Below, one piece after another: positions 13,030 through 23,518 of a DNA stretch of 64,000 nt. The notes under the pieces were generated by a model that was not told the origin of the DNA, searched no databases, and saw only the letters and a list, made by a program, of their open reading frames with translations. Within the stretch, counting starts at the first letter, position 1; each line of letters opens with the position of its first letter. A program made the position numbers and the translations under genes. This stretch comes from Polytrichum commune (lineage: Eukaryota; Streptophyta; Polytrichopsida; Polytrichales; Polytrichaceae), in contig OX485803.1 in assembly GCA_950295325.1 (NCBI GenBank), forward strand, positions 9,796,001 through 9,860,000. The letters are read 5' to 3'.

Positions 13030-13290
13030 TCATGCTTGTGGCAACCAAACTTCACGTGATATTAAGGAGGTGTGTAGTGTTAACATGGATGCATGGTAAT
13101 AGAGAACTAGTACAGTGTGTGACAAATGAAATAACACAAAGTCAACATTGCAATGATGGCAATAATGACAAAAATGACAATGTGATGCATGCGAGTGTGT
13201 GGTTTGAATTCTTTGGTGGATTACTTTAATTTAAAAACTTGTGATATATGGGAGGGACATGTGACAACAAGAAGGGAGATTTAGATTGAG
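13030..13290. repeat. Dispersed ~260 bp repeat, copy 1
   Basis: Shares an extended diverged match with 49424-49690, including cacgtgatattaagga, gcgagtgtgtggtttgaatt and ctttggtgg in the same order. No terminal repeats were seen. It lies just upstream of the ORF remnant at 13541-14012. Confidence 0.7.
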
Positions 13291-13540
13291 CACAAGGGGT
13301 TCACTCAATGTGGCATGTATGGACCCACTCGGGTGCACAAAAGGGATATTCATTATGCCTAGAGGTTACAAATTATACATAAGCTACATGCGTTATTTAT
13401 TCCAGCTTTGTAAATATACTAGGCGTATTATTCGTATACTCTTAGTTGTATTTCTACATGTAGGTCAATATTCAGTTATATTGAAGTGGGTAATCTACAA
13501 AAGGTCCAAATGAATATTTCACCCAATATGTGAGTTGAAT

Positions 13541-14012
13541 GGTAATCCCAGATTGTTCAAGGACATGTTCACTAGAATTAAGTATGATATGTTGTATTTT
13601 AAACCTAAAGTTCGGCTATCTAGAGTTAGGGATAATGATTACTTATTGAAATTGAGATGTGATTGTGCGGTATCATTTGTTTCTCAAGCGATAGTTAAAG
13701 GAATGAAGAAATGAAGGCTTAAAAAAACAAGTTTGCTAAAGCATCGACCACCAAGACTTGGTATATGAGAAGGTTCTAGAGGATGTGCCACAAAATTGGC
13801 AATAAGTGGATTGAGTATTGACAACCAATTGACCTCTTGGATTGGCCTTTCAAGATGGAAATATGGTTATGTTGGTACCAAAATAGGAATGGGTCAATAT
13901 AGACCTACGATTTGACAGATCCTTTGATGGTAGAGCTAGAAACCATCATATCATCCGTATTGTAGAAACAAATTTGTATGATTTACATCCAATGGATGAA
14001 CCAAGTGTTTAG
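13541..14012 (+). pseudogene. Broken ORF related to the small ORF at 51499-51762
   Basis: Conceptual reading gives an open stretch beginning GNPRLFKDMF and ending at a stop near 13712. Further on, interrupted frames read NKWIEY, QPIDLLDWPF, LCWYQN, TYDLTDPLMVELETII and LYDLHP. These match, in order, segments of the ORF on the minus strand at 51499-51762 (RWVEY, DPIDLMDRPS, LCWYQK, TYDLTDHLMVDLETII, VYELHP). Several in-frame stops and shifts show this copy is dead. I do not recognise the family; a transposon-encoded protein is likely because the second copy sits inside a TIR element. Confidence 0.6.
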
Positions 14013-14299
14013 TAATTTCATCAATGATAAATAAAAATGTCTTGTTGAGAGTATTTTAGCCATATTTTCTACATGATCTTTTTGCCGTACACATATGATT
14101 GGGATCTATATGATTTATTTATTTCTCACTTGTGGATGTATTCGAAGGGATTTCCTAGCTACATGTTGTACGTATATCAATTTTAATAGGGGAGAAATCT
14201 TGTGTATTAGGGGTACTAATTCCAAGGTCATGCATGCACGTGGTTCCCGGTGCTCACATTGAATGCACCCCCCCCCCAATGTAAGAAACGTATTGCCAT

Positions 14300-14302
<3 letters not shown>

Positions 14303-14335
<33 letters not shown>
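14303..14335. repeat. (GA)n microsatellite
   Basis: Sixteen uninterrupted GA dinucleotides; the opposite strand reads as Ser-Leu repeats in spurious ORFs. Confidence 0.95.
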
Positions 14336-14336
<1 letters not shown>

Positions 14337-14709
14337 ATACCTCCCATCATCCAACCTCCATCCAACATAAATACTTGATACCATGTTTGATGCTGATTCA
14401 TCTCAGATGACTCACCGAACACTGCTTCGGGGTCTTTAAAGCTAATTCCGATGTCAAACTAAGTAACAAAAGTAACCTCCGGGGTGCATACTATTTCAAG
14501 GCTTTTATGTCGAATGAATGATAAGTATGCTCGTATACGATGATTCCCTCTCTCCCAACATACACAATACACTCCATACAAGCATTTAAGAGCAGTGTCG
14601 AAACGTCAGACCGGTAGCTAAGTAGTGGGGAGCTGAAAAACTAAAGTGGTGTCAAAGCACTTGACATATGGTCGTGGAAATGAGTGACACAAAGTGAAAA
14701 CACCTCATA

Positions 14710-16320
14710 TTACAAAGGGCAATCCGGTAGGGGTCTCTACATAATAGTACCTAAATAGTGGGGACTCGGGAGTTGGCAAAAACTGGGAAGGTGCCGGTGT
14801 CCAACCACTACATACTTGAAACAATGTCGAAATATTATTTGAGACAACACCATTCTTAATCATATTGATAGTAGGGACAATTTCGCCTACATATGAAGAT
14901 GCTTACATGGTATATAGACCTGAATGATATATATATATATATATATATATAAACACCATCAAATAAATACCCATACCCTACTGGTATCAAACAAAGTGAA
15001 TGAAACTCTCATTATAGATACCCAAATGATGTCCAACCAAGACATACAATACGAGACCACCACTGGTCTCTACGTATGCAAACATTCAAGAGCAGCGGAC
15101 CAGTGGCTAAATAGTGGGCACTCGGGAGTTGGCAAAAATAGGAAGTGCCGGTGCCCAACCACTACATGGTTGAAACATGTTGGAAATATTGTTTGAGACA
15201 ACACCATTCTTAATCATATTGATAGCAGGGACGAGCTCGCCTACATATGAAGATGCATACATGATATACATGCCCGAATGATATAAAAAAACAAAAACAC
15301 CGTCAAATAAATACCCATACCCCTACTAGTATCAAACAAGAAATGAACGAAATCCTCATTATAGATACCCAAATGGTGTCCAACCAAGACAGACAATATG
15401 AGACCACTGCTGGTCTCTACATATGCAAGCATTGAAGAGCAACATACCGGTCCGTAAATAGTGGGCACTTGGGAGTTGGGAAAAAGGGATAGCAGGGACA
15501 CTTTCGCCTACATATGAAGACGCTTACACAAACCCGAATGATATAAAAAAAACAAAAACCACCGTCAAATGAATACCCATACCCCTATTGATATCAAACA
15601 AGAAGTGAATGAAATCCTCATTATAGATACCCAAATGGTGTCCAACCAAGACAAACAATACGAGACCACCACTGGTCTCTACGTATGCAAGCATTGAAGA
15701 GCAACAAACCGGCCCCTAAATCGTGGGCACTTGGGAGTTGGGAAAAAGGGATAGCAGGGACACTTTCGCCTACATATGAAGACGCGTACATGATATACAG
15801 ACCCGAATGATATAAAGAAACAAAAACACTTTCGAATGAACATTCATACCCTACTAGCTAGTATCAAACAAGAAGTGAATGAAATCCTCATTATAGATAC
15901 CCAAATGGTGTCCAACCAAGACAAACAATACGAGACCACCACTGGTCTCTACGTATGCAAGCATTGAAGAGCAACAAACCGGCCCCTAAATCGTGGGCAC
16001 TTGGGAGTTGGGAAAAAGGGATAGCAGGGACACTTTCGCCTACATATGAAGACGCGTACATGATATACAAACCCGAATGATATAAAGAAACAAAAACACT
16101 GTCGAATGAACATTCATACCCTACTAGCTAGTATCAAACAAGAAGTGAATGAAATCCTCATTATAGATACCCAAATGGTGTCCAACCAAGACAGACAATA
16201 CGAGACCACCGCTGGTCTCTACGTATGCTAGCATTGAAGAGCAGCAAACCAGTCGCTAAAGAGTGGGCAGTGGGGAGTTGGCAAAAACGGGCAAGTGCCG
16301 GTGCCCAACCACCACATAGT
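14710..16320. repeat. Satellite-like tandem array, ~265-357 bp units
   Basis: The landmark agcagggacactttcgcc (or a close variant) recurs near 14869, 15226, 15491, 15753 and 16023. Each unit also carries ctcattatagatacccaaat, gtccaaccaagaca and the interrupted palindrome gagaccaccactggtctc. Units are ~265-270 bp in the middle but 357 bp at the left, where an extra segment with ttgtttgagacaacaccatt is kept. The 15753 and 16023 units are almost identical, which points to recent unequal exchange. Confidence 0.85.
14928..14951. repeat. (AT)n tract inside the tandem array
   Basis: Alternating AT replaces the ATATAAA sequence found at the same place in the other units, so it is an expansion private to the first unit. 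Confidence 0.85.
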
Positions 16321-16955
16321 TGAAATATGCTTGTGGGAATGAGTGCTACTGCTGCAGGTGGCCGGGACTGTCGCCGAGGGGGCCCTGGGCGCGGGGGAAT
16401 GGTCAAAATCGGTTGGTCAAGACTTACATCCAGGCGAGTGACCGACGGATGGATGAACGGTCGGATGGATGGATGGGTGGTCTGATGGATGGATGGATGG
16501 ACAGACAGACTCTTGGGGGGGGGGGGTATCATGGGCTGTCCTTTACACTTCAGCAGCTGCTCATGTGCCGTGCCTTGCCTTGCCTTGCCTTGCCTTCAAA
16601 GCTCGTTTCCTTTTTTTCTTTTCTTTCCCTTTTTGGACGTTCGCTCGCTCACTCACTCTGGCTTCACTTTGGGTATGGGGCTCAAGTGCCGTGGCTGCCA
16701 TCCGACGGAACCTTATGATACCAGGCTCCCTTTCAAATGCCTCTCGAGTTCCCATAAAGCTGCCCAGGTACTCCCCCCCCACCACCCCCGAAACCCCTCC
16801 TCCTAGTACAATTCACGTGTGCGCGTGTGGTGGCTTCTCTTGTGTGGTGTGGTGTGGTGTGGCGATTGGAGTTCGAGGAGTGTGTGAGGTGTGTGTGGGT
16901 GTTAATTGAATTGGTGCGGTTACAATCCTTAAACCGGGTTTTGGGATGGATGGAT
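16321..16955. other. Simple-sequence-rich segment left of the Copia element
   Basis: Contains GGAT repeats (about 16443-16502), a G-run near 16515, five CTTGC repeats (about 16571-16600) and GTGTG runs (about 16835-16890). ORFs over 100 residues occur in several frames because of these repeats, but none has a domain. Confidence 0.5.
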
Positions 16956-16960
16956 TAATT
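16956..16960. repeat. Target-site duplication, left (TAATT)
   Basis: Five bases immediately before the 5' LTR equal the five bases after the 3' LTR (23514-23518). Confidence 0.93.
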
Positions 16961-17315
16961 TGTTAAGATAGCTAAGTAGCTATACAACCAGGTGTTAACT
17001 AGGCCTAGCCTTAGGACTGAACTAGAGGGGTCCAGGGTACTAGCCTGGATACCCGACTGATATCCTAGTTATAATCAGTATTAGTAATGGGCTAACCAGG
17101 GCATCAGCCTGTCATGACCGGGTATAGACCCGTGTAGTATGAACTGAAGTGCTGACAGTATACGGGTGCAGTAGAGCAGCGACACCTGGCCTTCATACCC
17201 CCTGACTACCATATACAGTATATATACCCTGTATGTCTCATTCTCACATAGAATTTACATTGAAGTATTCATGCACCAATACTCTGTCTAAATCTCTACT
17301 TGTATACTTCCAACA
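16961..17315 (+). repeat. 5' long terminal repeat
   Basis: Begins TGTTAAGATAG and ends TTCCAACA (TG...CA). It matches 23159-23513 with no difference that I can see. A TATA-like run (tatatacc near 17220) lies about 95 bp before the 3' edge and could serve the element promoter. A short inverted motif cgggtatagacccg lies near 17120. Confidence 0.96.
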
Positions 17316-17330
17316 CGTTATCAGCACGCT
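17316..17330 (+). other. Presumed primer-binding site
   Basis: Sequence directly after the 5' LTR is cgttatcagcacgct. It shares TATCAG with the usual plant initiator-tRNA-Met site but is not complementary over the normal length to that tRNA's 3' end. The primer could be another tRNA or an internal tRNA segment. The assignment rests mainly on position. Confidence 0.5.
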
Positions 17331-18367
17331 CCTGTCGGCACAATTTTCTCATACATAGTTCACACACAATCTATACACCATCTTCTTCTCTGTACATTAT
17401 GCACTTGAGACACAATCTGTAGATATACTCTGTAGTGATACACTGTAGATATACTGTATAGATAGAATCTGGTGAGGAAAACGAATGATCACATGAGTGA
17501 GTTCTGTAGTTTGCACAGATAGATATTTTTTTTTATCTCTCTCTCTCTCTACTGTATATACACACACAGGTTTTGAGGACACCTGATGTCATAGTCTGTT
17601 GCACAACTCAGTATTGTTCGTCATACTGTCCAAAATATCTATATATACTACTAACATAATGTTGTTCATGTTGTTATCTTGATTATGTTGTTATTTTGCT
17701 TGTTTTGAGTTTAAAAGTCCACATTTTCATACTGTTATGCTGCCCAAAATTTTACTACAGAATCCTTGTTCTTTTTATTTTGCTGCCGAATACTAACACA
17801 ATTTATTTTGATTACTGTTCATAACTGAAATTACTCCTGAGTTACCTGAATCTGTACTAACCAGTATATATATATATATATTTCTATATATATATTGTAT
17901 TACCCGTTTTACTAACCAATCTGTTTTATACTAATATATATATATTTCTGTTTCAATATATATTATATATATATATACTAACTTATAAATATATATATAT
18001 ATATATATTATACATTACTAACATTGCCTACTGTTTGTATTGTTAACCCATACATATATATATATACAATTATATATATAATCTGTTTACTGACATATAC
18101 ACATACATATATATATATATCTATATATATGTGAGTCAAAGTACGTCTGAATGATCTGTTAAACAAAAGACTGTACAAACTTCAATATCTGTCTGTACTT
18201 CTCTAAACTGTTATGCTTTACTAACATATAAAACAGTTCATACAACCAGTATATATATTAATATTTGTTTCTTTTAGGTCTATAGATTTCTGTTTGAGTC
18301 CGTTCATACTAACAACCTTGTATAAAAACATTTTATCTATATTTTTACAAAGTCTGTTTATAAATGT
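17316..18367 (+). other. Copia leader, AT-rich, non-coding
   Basis: About 1.05 kb between LTR and ORF, with several TATA/ATAT microsatellite blocks between about 17860 and 18130. No ORF over 60 codons on the sense strand. It should contain the packaging and dimerisation signals, which cannot be located by eye. Confidence 0.6.
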
Positions 18368-21300
18368 ATGGCCAGAACAGTTTATGAACATATGGCCCGC
18401 CAACCAGCTGTAGTTAAAACACTATCTACACAGCCTACATTCATTGAGAACAGAATGCAGTCCTTAATGTTTGCTCCTTTAAATGCTGATGGATCAAACT
18501 TTTTAGAATGGATTAATGATGCTAAGACAGTCCTAAGTGCAGACGACTTAGCTAGAACCCTTACAGTTCAACCTTCTACATCAGCAGACCAAGTTCAACC
18601 CATTCCCCCTGCAGCTAGATGGCAAGCCTTATTGCAAATCAGAAGGCATTTAGATCACTCATTAAGATTACAATACCTTCAGATAGAGGATCCTGCAGAA
18701 CTATGGGCATTATTACATTCTAGATTTAATCATCAACAAACATTATTCTTACCACAGGCCAAATCAGACTGGATTAATTTACGAGTATTAGACTATCCTG
18801 ATTTCGCTACATTTAATTCGGAACTGCACCGAATTACGGCACAACTACGATTATGCGGGGAGATAATATCAGACGCAGAAATGATAGAGAAGACTCTATC
18901 TACTTTCCCACCTGCAACTGCCATCTTATCTCAACAGTATAGAAATATGAAATTTAAGAAACATTCTAACTTAATGTCACACCTGTTATTGGCAGAAAAA
19001 CACCATCAGTTATTGTTAAGAAATGCAGATTCTAGACCGGTTCGCGAAATCCATCATACTGCAGCTCATGGACCTGCCGCATGGATGAGGGGTCCAGATG
19101 CAGCTGCTGCTTGGGTAAGGGGCCCTGATCCAACTCTTGCAGCCCACAGATCTGTAGCTGCTGATGCTGCATGGCGGGGACCAGCTGGAGCAGCTGCAGT
19201 CCAACATTCAGCTGCTGATTGGGGAGAACCTGTAGCTGCTGGACCCGCAACAATGACAGCAGAAACTTATGCTGCAGAGGCCTCTAGACGCCTCCCTAGA
19301 GGTTCTTTCCGTAGAACCCAACCCCAACAGCAGAGAGGGATGCATAGAAATCAACAGAGAGGGATGCAAAGAGGGAATAAGAGAGAAATGCAACATAGAC
19401 CCAATTACCCACCCAGACCAGTTATTAATAAACCAGCAAAGGGAAATTGTCATAAATGTGGCAGAAAAGGTCATTTCTCAAAAGAATGTAGAGCCCCTCC
19501 CTATTTGGTCAATATGTACAAAGAATTACAACAGTTACGAATCCAACCACGTCAGAATTATAACTTCCAAACAGAAAATCCTTCATCCTCTACCCATGAC
19601 GTTGAGAGTTTCATGACTATCTGTGAGTCGCAAACATCGAACCCGGATGTTGCACTCTTAGATAGCGCCTCAACTCATACGATATTGACCAAACCTGAAT
19701 TCTTCCATTTCACTGAAAATGAGAAGTCCTGGCAGCATTGTAAGCTTATCACAATGGCCGGAAGCCGAAATATGAGATTTCGGGAGGGCCGGGCAACGGT
19801 AGTTTTGCCCGGGGACTTCCCCCTCACTTGCGAGAAAGCAATGTACGCACCAGATGCGCCTCGTAGTCTGATCAGCTACAGGGATCTGAGAGCGAGGAAG
19901 ATCCACGTTTCCACTGCGATGGAAAATGATGAAGAGGTTCTGGAGCTCAGGCAAGGGCATGAGATCCTTGCCACCGCAAATGCGGGAGACGACGGCCTAT
20001 ATAAGATTGTCATAAAGCCCTTGACATGTAGCCCCATCTCTCTGATAGATGAGGAAGAGGTTTGTATGGCTGCTTGGGCTGGAGACCCTAAAGCAAAACG
20101 CCACAACCTGGCGCAGGGAGTATCTTTAGATACTATAGCCAAGCCTGATTTATGGCATATGAGATTAGGACATCCGGGAACTACATTATTCCGCCGGATG
20201 CTTCCGATAATAACTGGGCATAATATGGTAACAGCTGAAGCTGAGAAAACCCATGCATGTGTTGCATGCATTCAAGGGAAATTCATAAAAAGACCCTCTA
20301 AATGGCATTTACCTAAAGAATTACCCCCTCCCCTTTTCAGACTTCATGGAGACATATGTGGACCAATTAATCCACCATCAGGAAATTTTAGATACTACCT
20401 GGTACTCGTGGATGCCTCAGGAAGCCATTTAGAAGTCTCCCTCCTTCCTACCAGAAATATGGCATTCCCCAGAATACTAGCCATCCTACTAAGATACAGA
20501 AACCATTTCCCAGAAAATCCTATAAAATTCCTAAGGATGGACAATGCCCAGGAATTTAGGTCACATGCCTTTGAAGATTATTGTACAGCCATGGGAATTA
20601 CATTAACACATTCTGTACCCTATGAGCACAGCCAAAATGGCTTAGCAGAAGCCTTTGTTAAGAAAATCCAGTTAATTACTAGACCCCTGTTACTACACTC
20701 TAACCTACCTTCTGATCTATGGGGTCATGCAGTACTACATTCAGCTGCACTACTAAGGTTGAGACCAACCTTATTAAACACCCAAACACCCTATGAACTG
20801 GTTGCAGGAAGACCACCTGATGTGGCACATATTAGGGTATTTGGATGCCAGGTATGGATACCTGTTAGTGAACCCAGAAGACAAACCATTGGACCTCATA
20901 GGCAGGAAGGCATTTATGTGGGATTTGACTCTAAATCTATCATCAGGTACTTAGATCCTACAACTGGAGTACTACTCAGGGCCAGATTTGATAACTGCAG
21001 ATTCTTAGAATCTGTATTTCCAACCTTGAAGACTAAACATACATTCAAAAACCAAGATTTAACCTTTGTAGCACCTGAGACCTTAACCTTGAATCCTGAT
21101 CCACCCACATCCCTCGCGAATACGGAAGTAACCAAACTTCTGAAACTAAAAGCCTTAGCTGAGAATACTCCTGATGGATTCTCAACTGAACCTAGGATTA
21201 TTAGACACCCTATTCCTGGTACCGGGACAACCTCAACCTTAACCAAACGCTATCCTGAAAACCCTATACCTATCCTTAGACCATCCAAAAAGCCTAAATC

Positions 21301-23074
21301 CCATTTTACAACTGAAGTCCAAGACCTGAAGACTGAAGAAGTCCAAGACCTGAAGACTGAAGATGTCCAAGACCTGAAGATTGAAGACTGGGACAGGGAC
21401 ACAGAATTTTATAATGGGGAAACTTCAGAACCCAAACCAGATTTCAACCTAGAATCCAATCCAAACACCTTGAAACAAGCCATGAGCAGACCTGATTGGC
21501 CAAAATGGCAACAAGCCATTCAAACAGAATACAATTCCCTAAGAAAACATCAAGTCTTTGGCCAACTATCCCTAGACCTTGACAAACCACCTATAGGCCA
21601 CAAATTAATTTTTACTAGGAAATCTAATGCTGAAGGCCAAATAATCAGATATAAAGTGAGGCTAGTGGCACAGGGGTTCACACAAAGGCCTGGTCTAGAT
21701 TATGACCAAACCTACAGTCCAGTAATGGACACAACCTCATTTAGATACCTACTAGCTTTGAAAGTTCATCTATCCTTGCATATTTATTTACTTGATGTTG
21801 TAACAGCCTACCTGCATGGCAAACTAGATTCAATCCTGTATTTATCTCCTCCACCTGGATTTCTGAAAAATAGTGCTAACCCCAAACCAGGAAAATTTGC
21901 AGGACTGAGAATTTATAAAGCACTTTATGGTCTGAAACAATCTGGTCGTACCTGGTACCACCACTTATGCAATTTCCTAATTGCACAAGGTTTTATATAT
22001 AACCCTACCCTGCCTTGCATATTTACATTTACTAAAAATTCTGACTTTGTGATTTTGGCAGTTTATGTTGATGACCTGAATATTATTGGTACACCAGAAC
22101 TTTGTAAGTATGCTCAAAACACCCTAACCCAGAAATTTGATATGAAATTTCTAGGACCTACTACATTCTGTCTAGGACTTCAAGTACATCATATACCAGA
22201 TGGGGGTATATTATTACATCAGGAAGCATACATAAATAAAGTACTTAAGGAATTTCAAATGGACAAAGCTAGCCCATTAGCATCACCTATGATTGGGAAA
22301 AGTAAGACCAATGATGACCCCTACCAACCTCGTGAGGAGGAGGAGGAGATTGTAGATCAATCTAAATACCTCACTGCGGTTGGAACTTTCACGTATCTAA
22401 CCACTCATACTAGACCTGATATAGCATTTGCAACTAGCATCTTAGCTAGACATAGTCAAAGTCCAACTATCAGACATTGGAATGGTGTTAAACACCTTTT
22501 TAGATACTTACGAGGAACTTCTGATTTAGGATTATGTTACAGAAAAACTAACAACCCTGAAATTTCAGGTTTTGCAGACTCTGGTTTCAGAACTGACATG
22601 GTTGCAGGCAAGTCTCAGACAGGCTATCTGTTTATGAAGAATGGTGCTCCCATCTCCTGGAAGTCAACCAAGCAGACAATCACAGCCACCTCAACTAATC
22701 ATGCAGAGTTATTAGCATTTCATGAAGCTGCAAGAGAATCTGTATGGCTTAGGACAATGGAGAAAATACTAATGGACCAGTGCAAAATCAAGACCAAGGA
22801 CCTGCCCATAATTATATTTGAAGATAATGCAGCATGTATCCAGCAAATGTCATCTGGTTTCATCAAAGCTGATCGTACAAAACACATCAGCCCCCACATA
22901 TTTACATTCAGCCAGGATTTAATAGAAAAAGGACAATTAGAAATCAGAAAAGTAGAATCTGAACATAACTTGGCTGATATGTTAACAAAGGCCTTGCCAG
23001 CCTATAAACATAGGAAATTAGTAGAAAAAGCAGGGATGAGAACACTCCACTCACTAACCTCTCCTGGATGTTAA
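18368..23074 (+). CDS. Copia gag-pol polyprotein (capsid, protease, integrase, RT, RNase H)
   Basis: One ORF of 1568 residues with no frameshift between gag and pol. The N-terminal ~340 residues form the gag region, ending in an RGM/QQ-rich basic stretch. A CCHC zinc knuckle (CHKCGRKGHFSKEC) begins at about residue 361. Protease has the DSAS motif at Asp432. The pre-integrase zinc region reads HMRLGHP...CVAC. Integrase has Asp662, Asp725 and Glu761, a D-D-35-E spacing. Reverse transcriptase has YKVRLVAQGF, LYGLKQSGRTW and YVDD at 1233-1236. RNase H shows ADSGF, HAELL, EDNAA and LADMLTKAL near the C terminus. A 24-nt unit is repeated three times at 21314-21385, encoding VQDLKTE-type repeats between integrase and RT. 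All catalytic residues are present. A second Met at residue 9 is an alternative start. Confidence 0.97.
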   Translation: MARTVYEHMARQPAVVKTLSTQPTFIENRMQSLMFAPLNADGSNFLEWINDAKTVLSADDLARTLTVQPSTSADQVQPIPPAARWQALLQIRRHLDHSLRLQYLQIEDPAELWALLHSRFNHQQTLFLPQAKSDWINLRVLDYPDFATFNSELHRITAQLRLCGEIISDAEMIEKTLSTFPPATAILSQQYRNMKFKKHSNLMSHLLLAEKHHQLLLRNADSRPVREIHHTAAHGPAAWMRGPDAAAAWVRGPDPTLAAHRSVAADAAWRGPAGAAAVQHSAADWGEPVAAGPATMTAETYAAEASRRLPRGSFRRTQPQQQRGMHRNQQRGMQRGNKREMQHRPNYPPRPVINKPAKGNCHKCGRKGHFSKECRAPPYLVNMYKELQQLRIQPRQNYNFQTENPSSSTHDVESFMTICESQTSNPDVALLDSASTHTILTKPEFFHFTENEKSWQHCKLITMAGSRNMRFREGRATVVLPGDFPLTCEKAMYAPDAPRSLISYRDLRARKIHVSTAMENDEEVLELRQGHEILATANAGDDGLYKIVIKPLTCSPISLIDEEEVCMAAWAGDPKAKRHNLAQGVSLDTIAKPDLWHMRLGHPGTTLFRRMLPIITGHNMVTAEAEKTHACVACIQGKFIKRPSKWHLPKELPPPLFRLHGDICGPINPPSGNFRYYLVLVDASGSHLEVSLLPTRNMAFPRILAILLRYRNHFPENPIKFLRMDNAQEFRSHAFEDYCTAMGITLTHSVPYEHSQNGLAEAFVKKIQLITRPLLLHSNLPSDLWGHAVLHSAALLRLRPTLLNTQTPYELVAGRPPDVAHIRVFGCQVWIPVSEPRRQTIGPHRQEGIYVGFDSKSIIRYLDPTTGVLLRARFDNCRFLESVFPTLKTKHTFKNQDLTFVAPETLTLNPDPPTSLANTEVTKLLKLKALAENTPDGFSTEPRIIRHPIPGTGTTSTLTKRYPENPIPILRPSKKPKSHFTTEVQDLKTEEVQDLKTEDVQDLKIEDWDRDTEFYNGETSEPKPDFNLESNPNTLKQAMSRPDWPKWQQAIQTEYNSLRKHQVFGQLSLDLDKPPIGHKLIFTRKSNAEGQIIRYKVRLVAQGFTQRPGLDYDQTYSPVMDTTSFRYLLALKVHLSLHIYLLDVVTAYLHGKLDSILYLSPPPGFLKNSANPKPGKFAGLRIYKALYGLKQSGRTWYHHLCNFLIAQGFIYNPTLPCIFTFTKNSDFVILAVYVDDLNIIGTPELCKYAQNTLTQKFDMKFLGPTTFCLGLQVHHIPDGGILLHQEAYINKVLKEFQMDKASPLASPMIGKSKTNDDPYQPREEEEEIVDQSKYLTAVGTFTYLTTHTRPDIAFATSILARHSQSPTIRHWNGVKHLFRYLRGTSDLGLCYRKTNNPEISGFADSGFRTDMVAGKSQTGYLFMKNGAPISWKSTKQTITATSTNHAELLAFHEAARESVWLRTMEKILMDQCKIKTKDLPIIIFEDNAACIQQMSSGFIKADRTKHISPHIFTFSQDLIEKGQLEIRKVESEHNLADMLTKALPAYKHRKLVEKAGMRTLHSLTSPGC

Positions 23075-23144
23075 TACTCTTTTCTCATCCAAGGTTTTAT
23101 CCCACAGGGTTTTACTTGGAAGAGTTTTTAATGAGGTTAACACC

Positions 23145-23158
23145 AGGTTGAGGAGGAG
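23145..23158 (+). other. Polypurine tract of the Copia element
   Basis: aggttgaggaggag abuts the 3' LTR, the standard position of the plus-strand primer. Confidence 0.8.
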
Positions 23159-23513
23159 TGTTAAGATAGCTAAGTAGCTATACAACCAGGTGTTAACTAG
23201 GCCTAGCCTTAGGACTGAACTAGAGGGGTCCAGGGTACTAGCCTGGATACCCGACTGATATCCTAGTTATAATCAGTATTAGTAATGGGCTAACCAGGGC
23301 ATCAGCCTGTCATGACCGGGTATAGACCCGTGTAGTATGAACTGAAGTGCTGACAGTATACGGGTGCAGTAGAGCAGCGACACCTGGCCTTCATACCCCC
23401 TGACTACCATATACAGTATATATACCCTGTATGTCTCATTCTCACATAGAATTTACATTGAAGTATTCATGCACCAATACTCTGTCTAAATCTCTACTTG
23501 TATACTTCCAACA
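23159..23513 (+). repeat. 3' long terminal repeat
   Basis: Same 355 bp, TG...CA, as the 5' copy; followed at once by the TAATT duplication. Confidence 0.96.
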
Positions 23514-23518
23514 TAATT
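23514..23518. repeat. Target-site duplication, right (TAATT)
   Basis: Matches 16956-16960. Confidence 0.93.

Larger units (their letters stand above)
16961..23513 (+). mobile_element. Complete Ty1/Copia LTR retrotransposon, 6.55 kb
   Basis: Order: 355 bp LTR, ~1.05 kb AT-rich leader, single gag-pol ORF, purine-rich tract, 355 bp LTR, all flanked by the TAATT duplication. Integrase lies before reverse transcriptase in the ORF, which defines Copia against Gypsy. The two LTRs read identical base for base and the ORF is unbroken, so insertion is very recent and the copy may still be competent. Lineage within Copia is not assigned. Confidence 0.96.

Noticed and set aside
14710..16320. CRISPR-like array
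   Set aside because: Units are ~265-357 bp with similar, not unique, intervening sequence, and the setting is eukaryotic.
16320..16909. Overlapping plus-strand ORFs of 105-146 codons
   Set aside because: They are created by GGAT, CTTGC and GTGTG simple repeats, which stay open in several frames.
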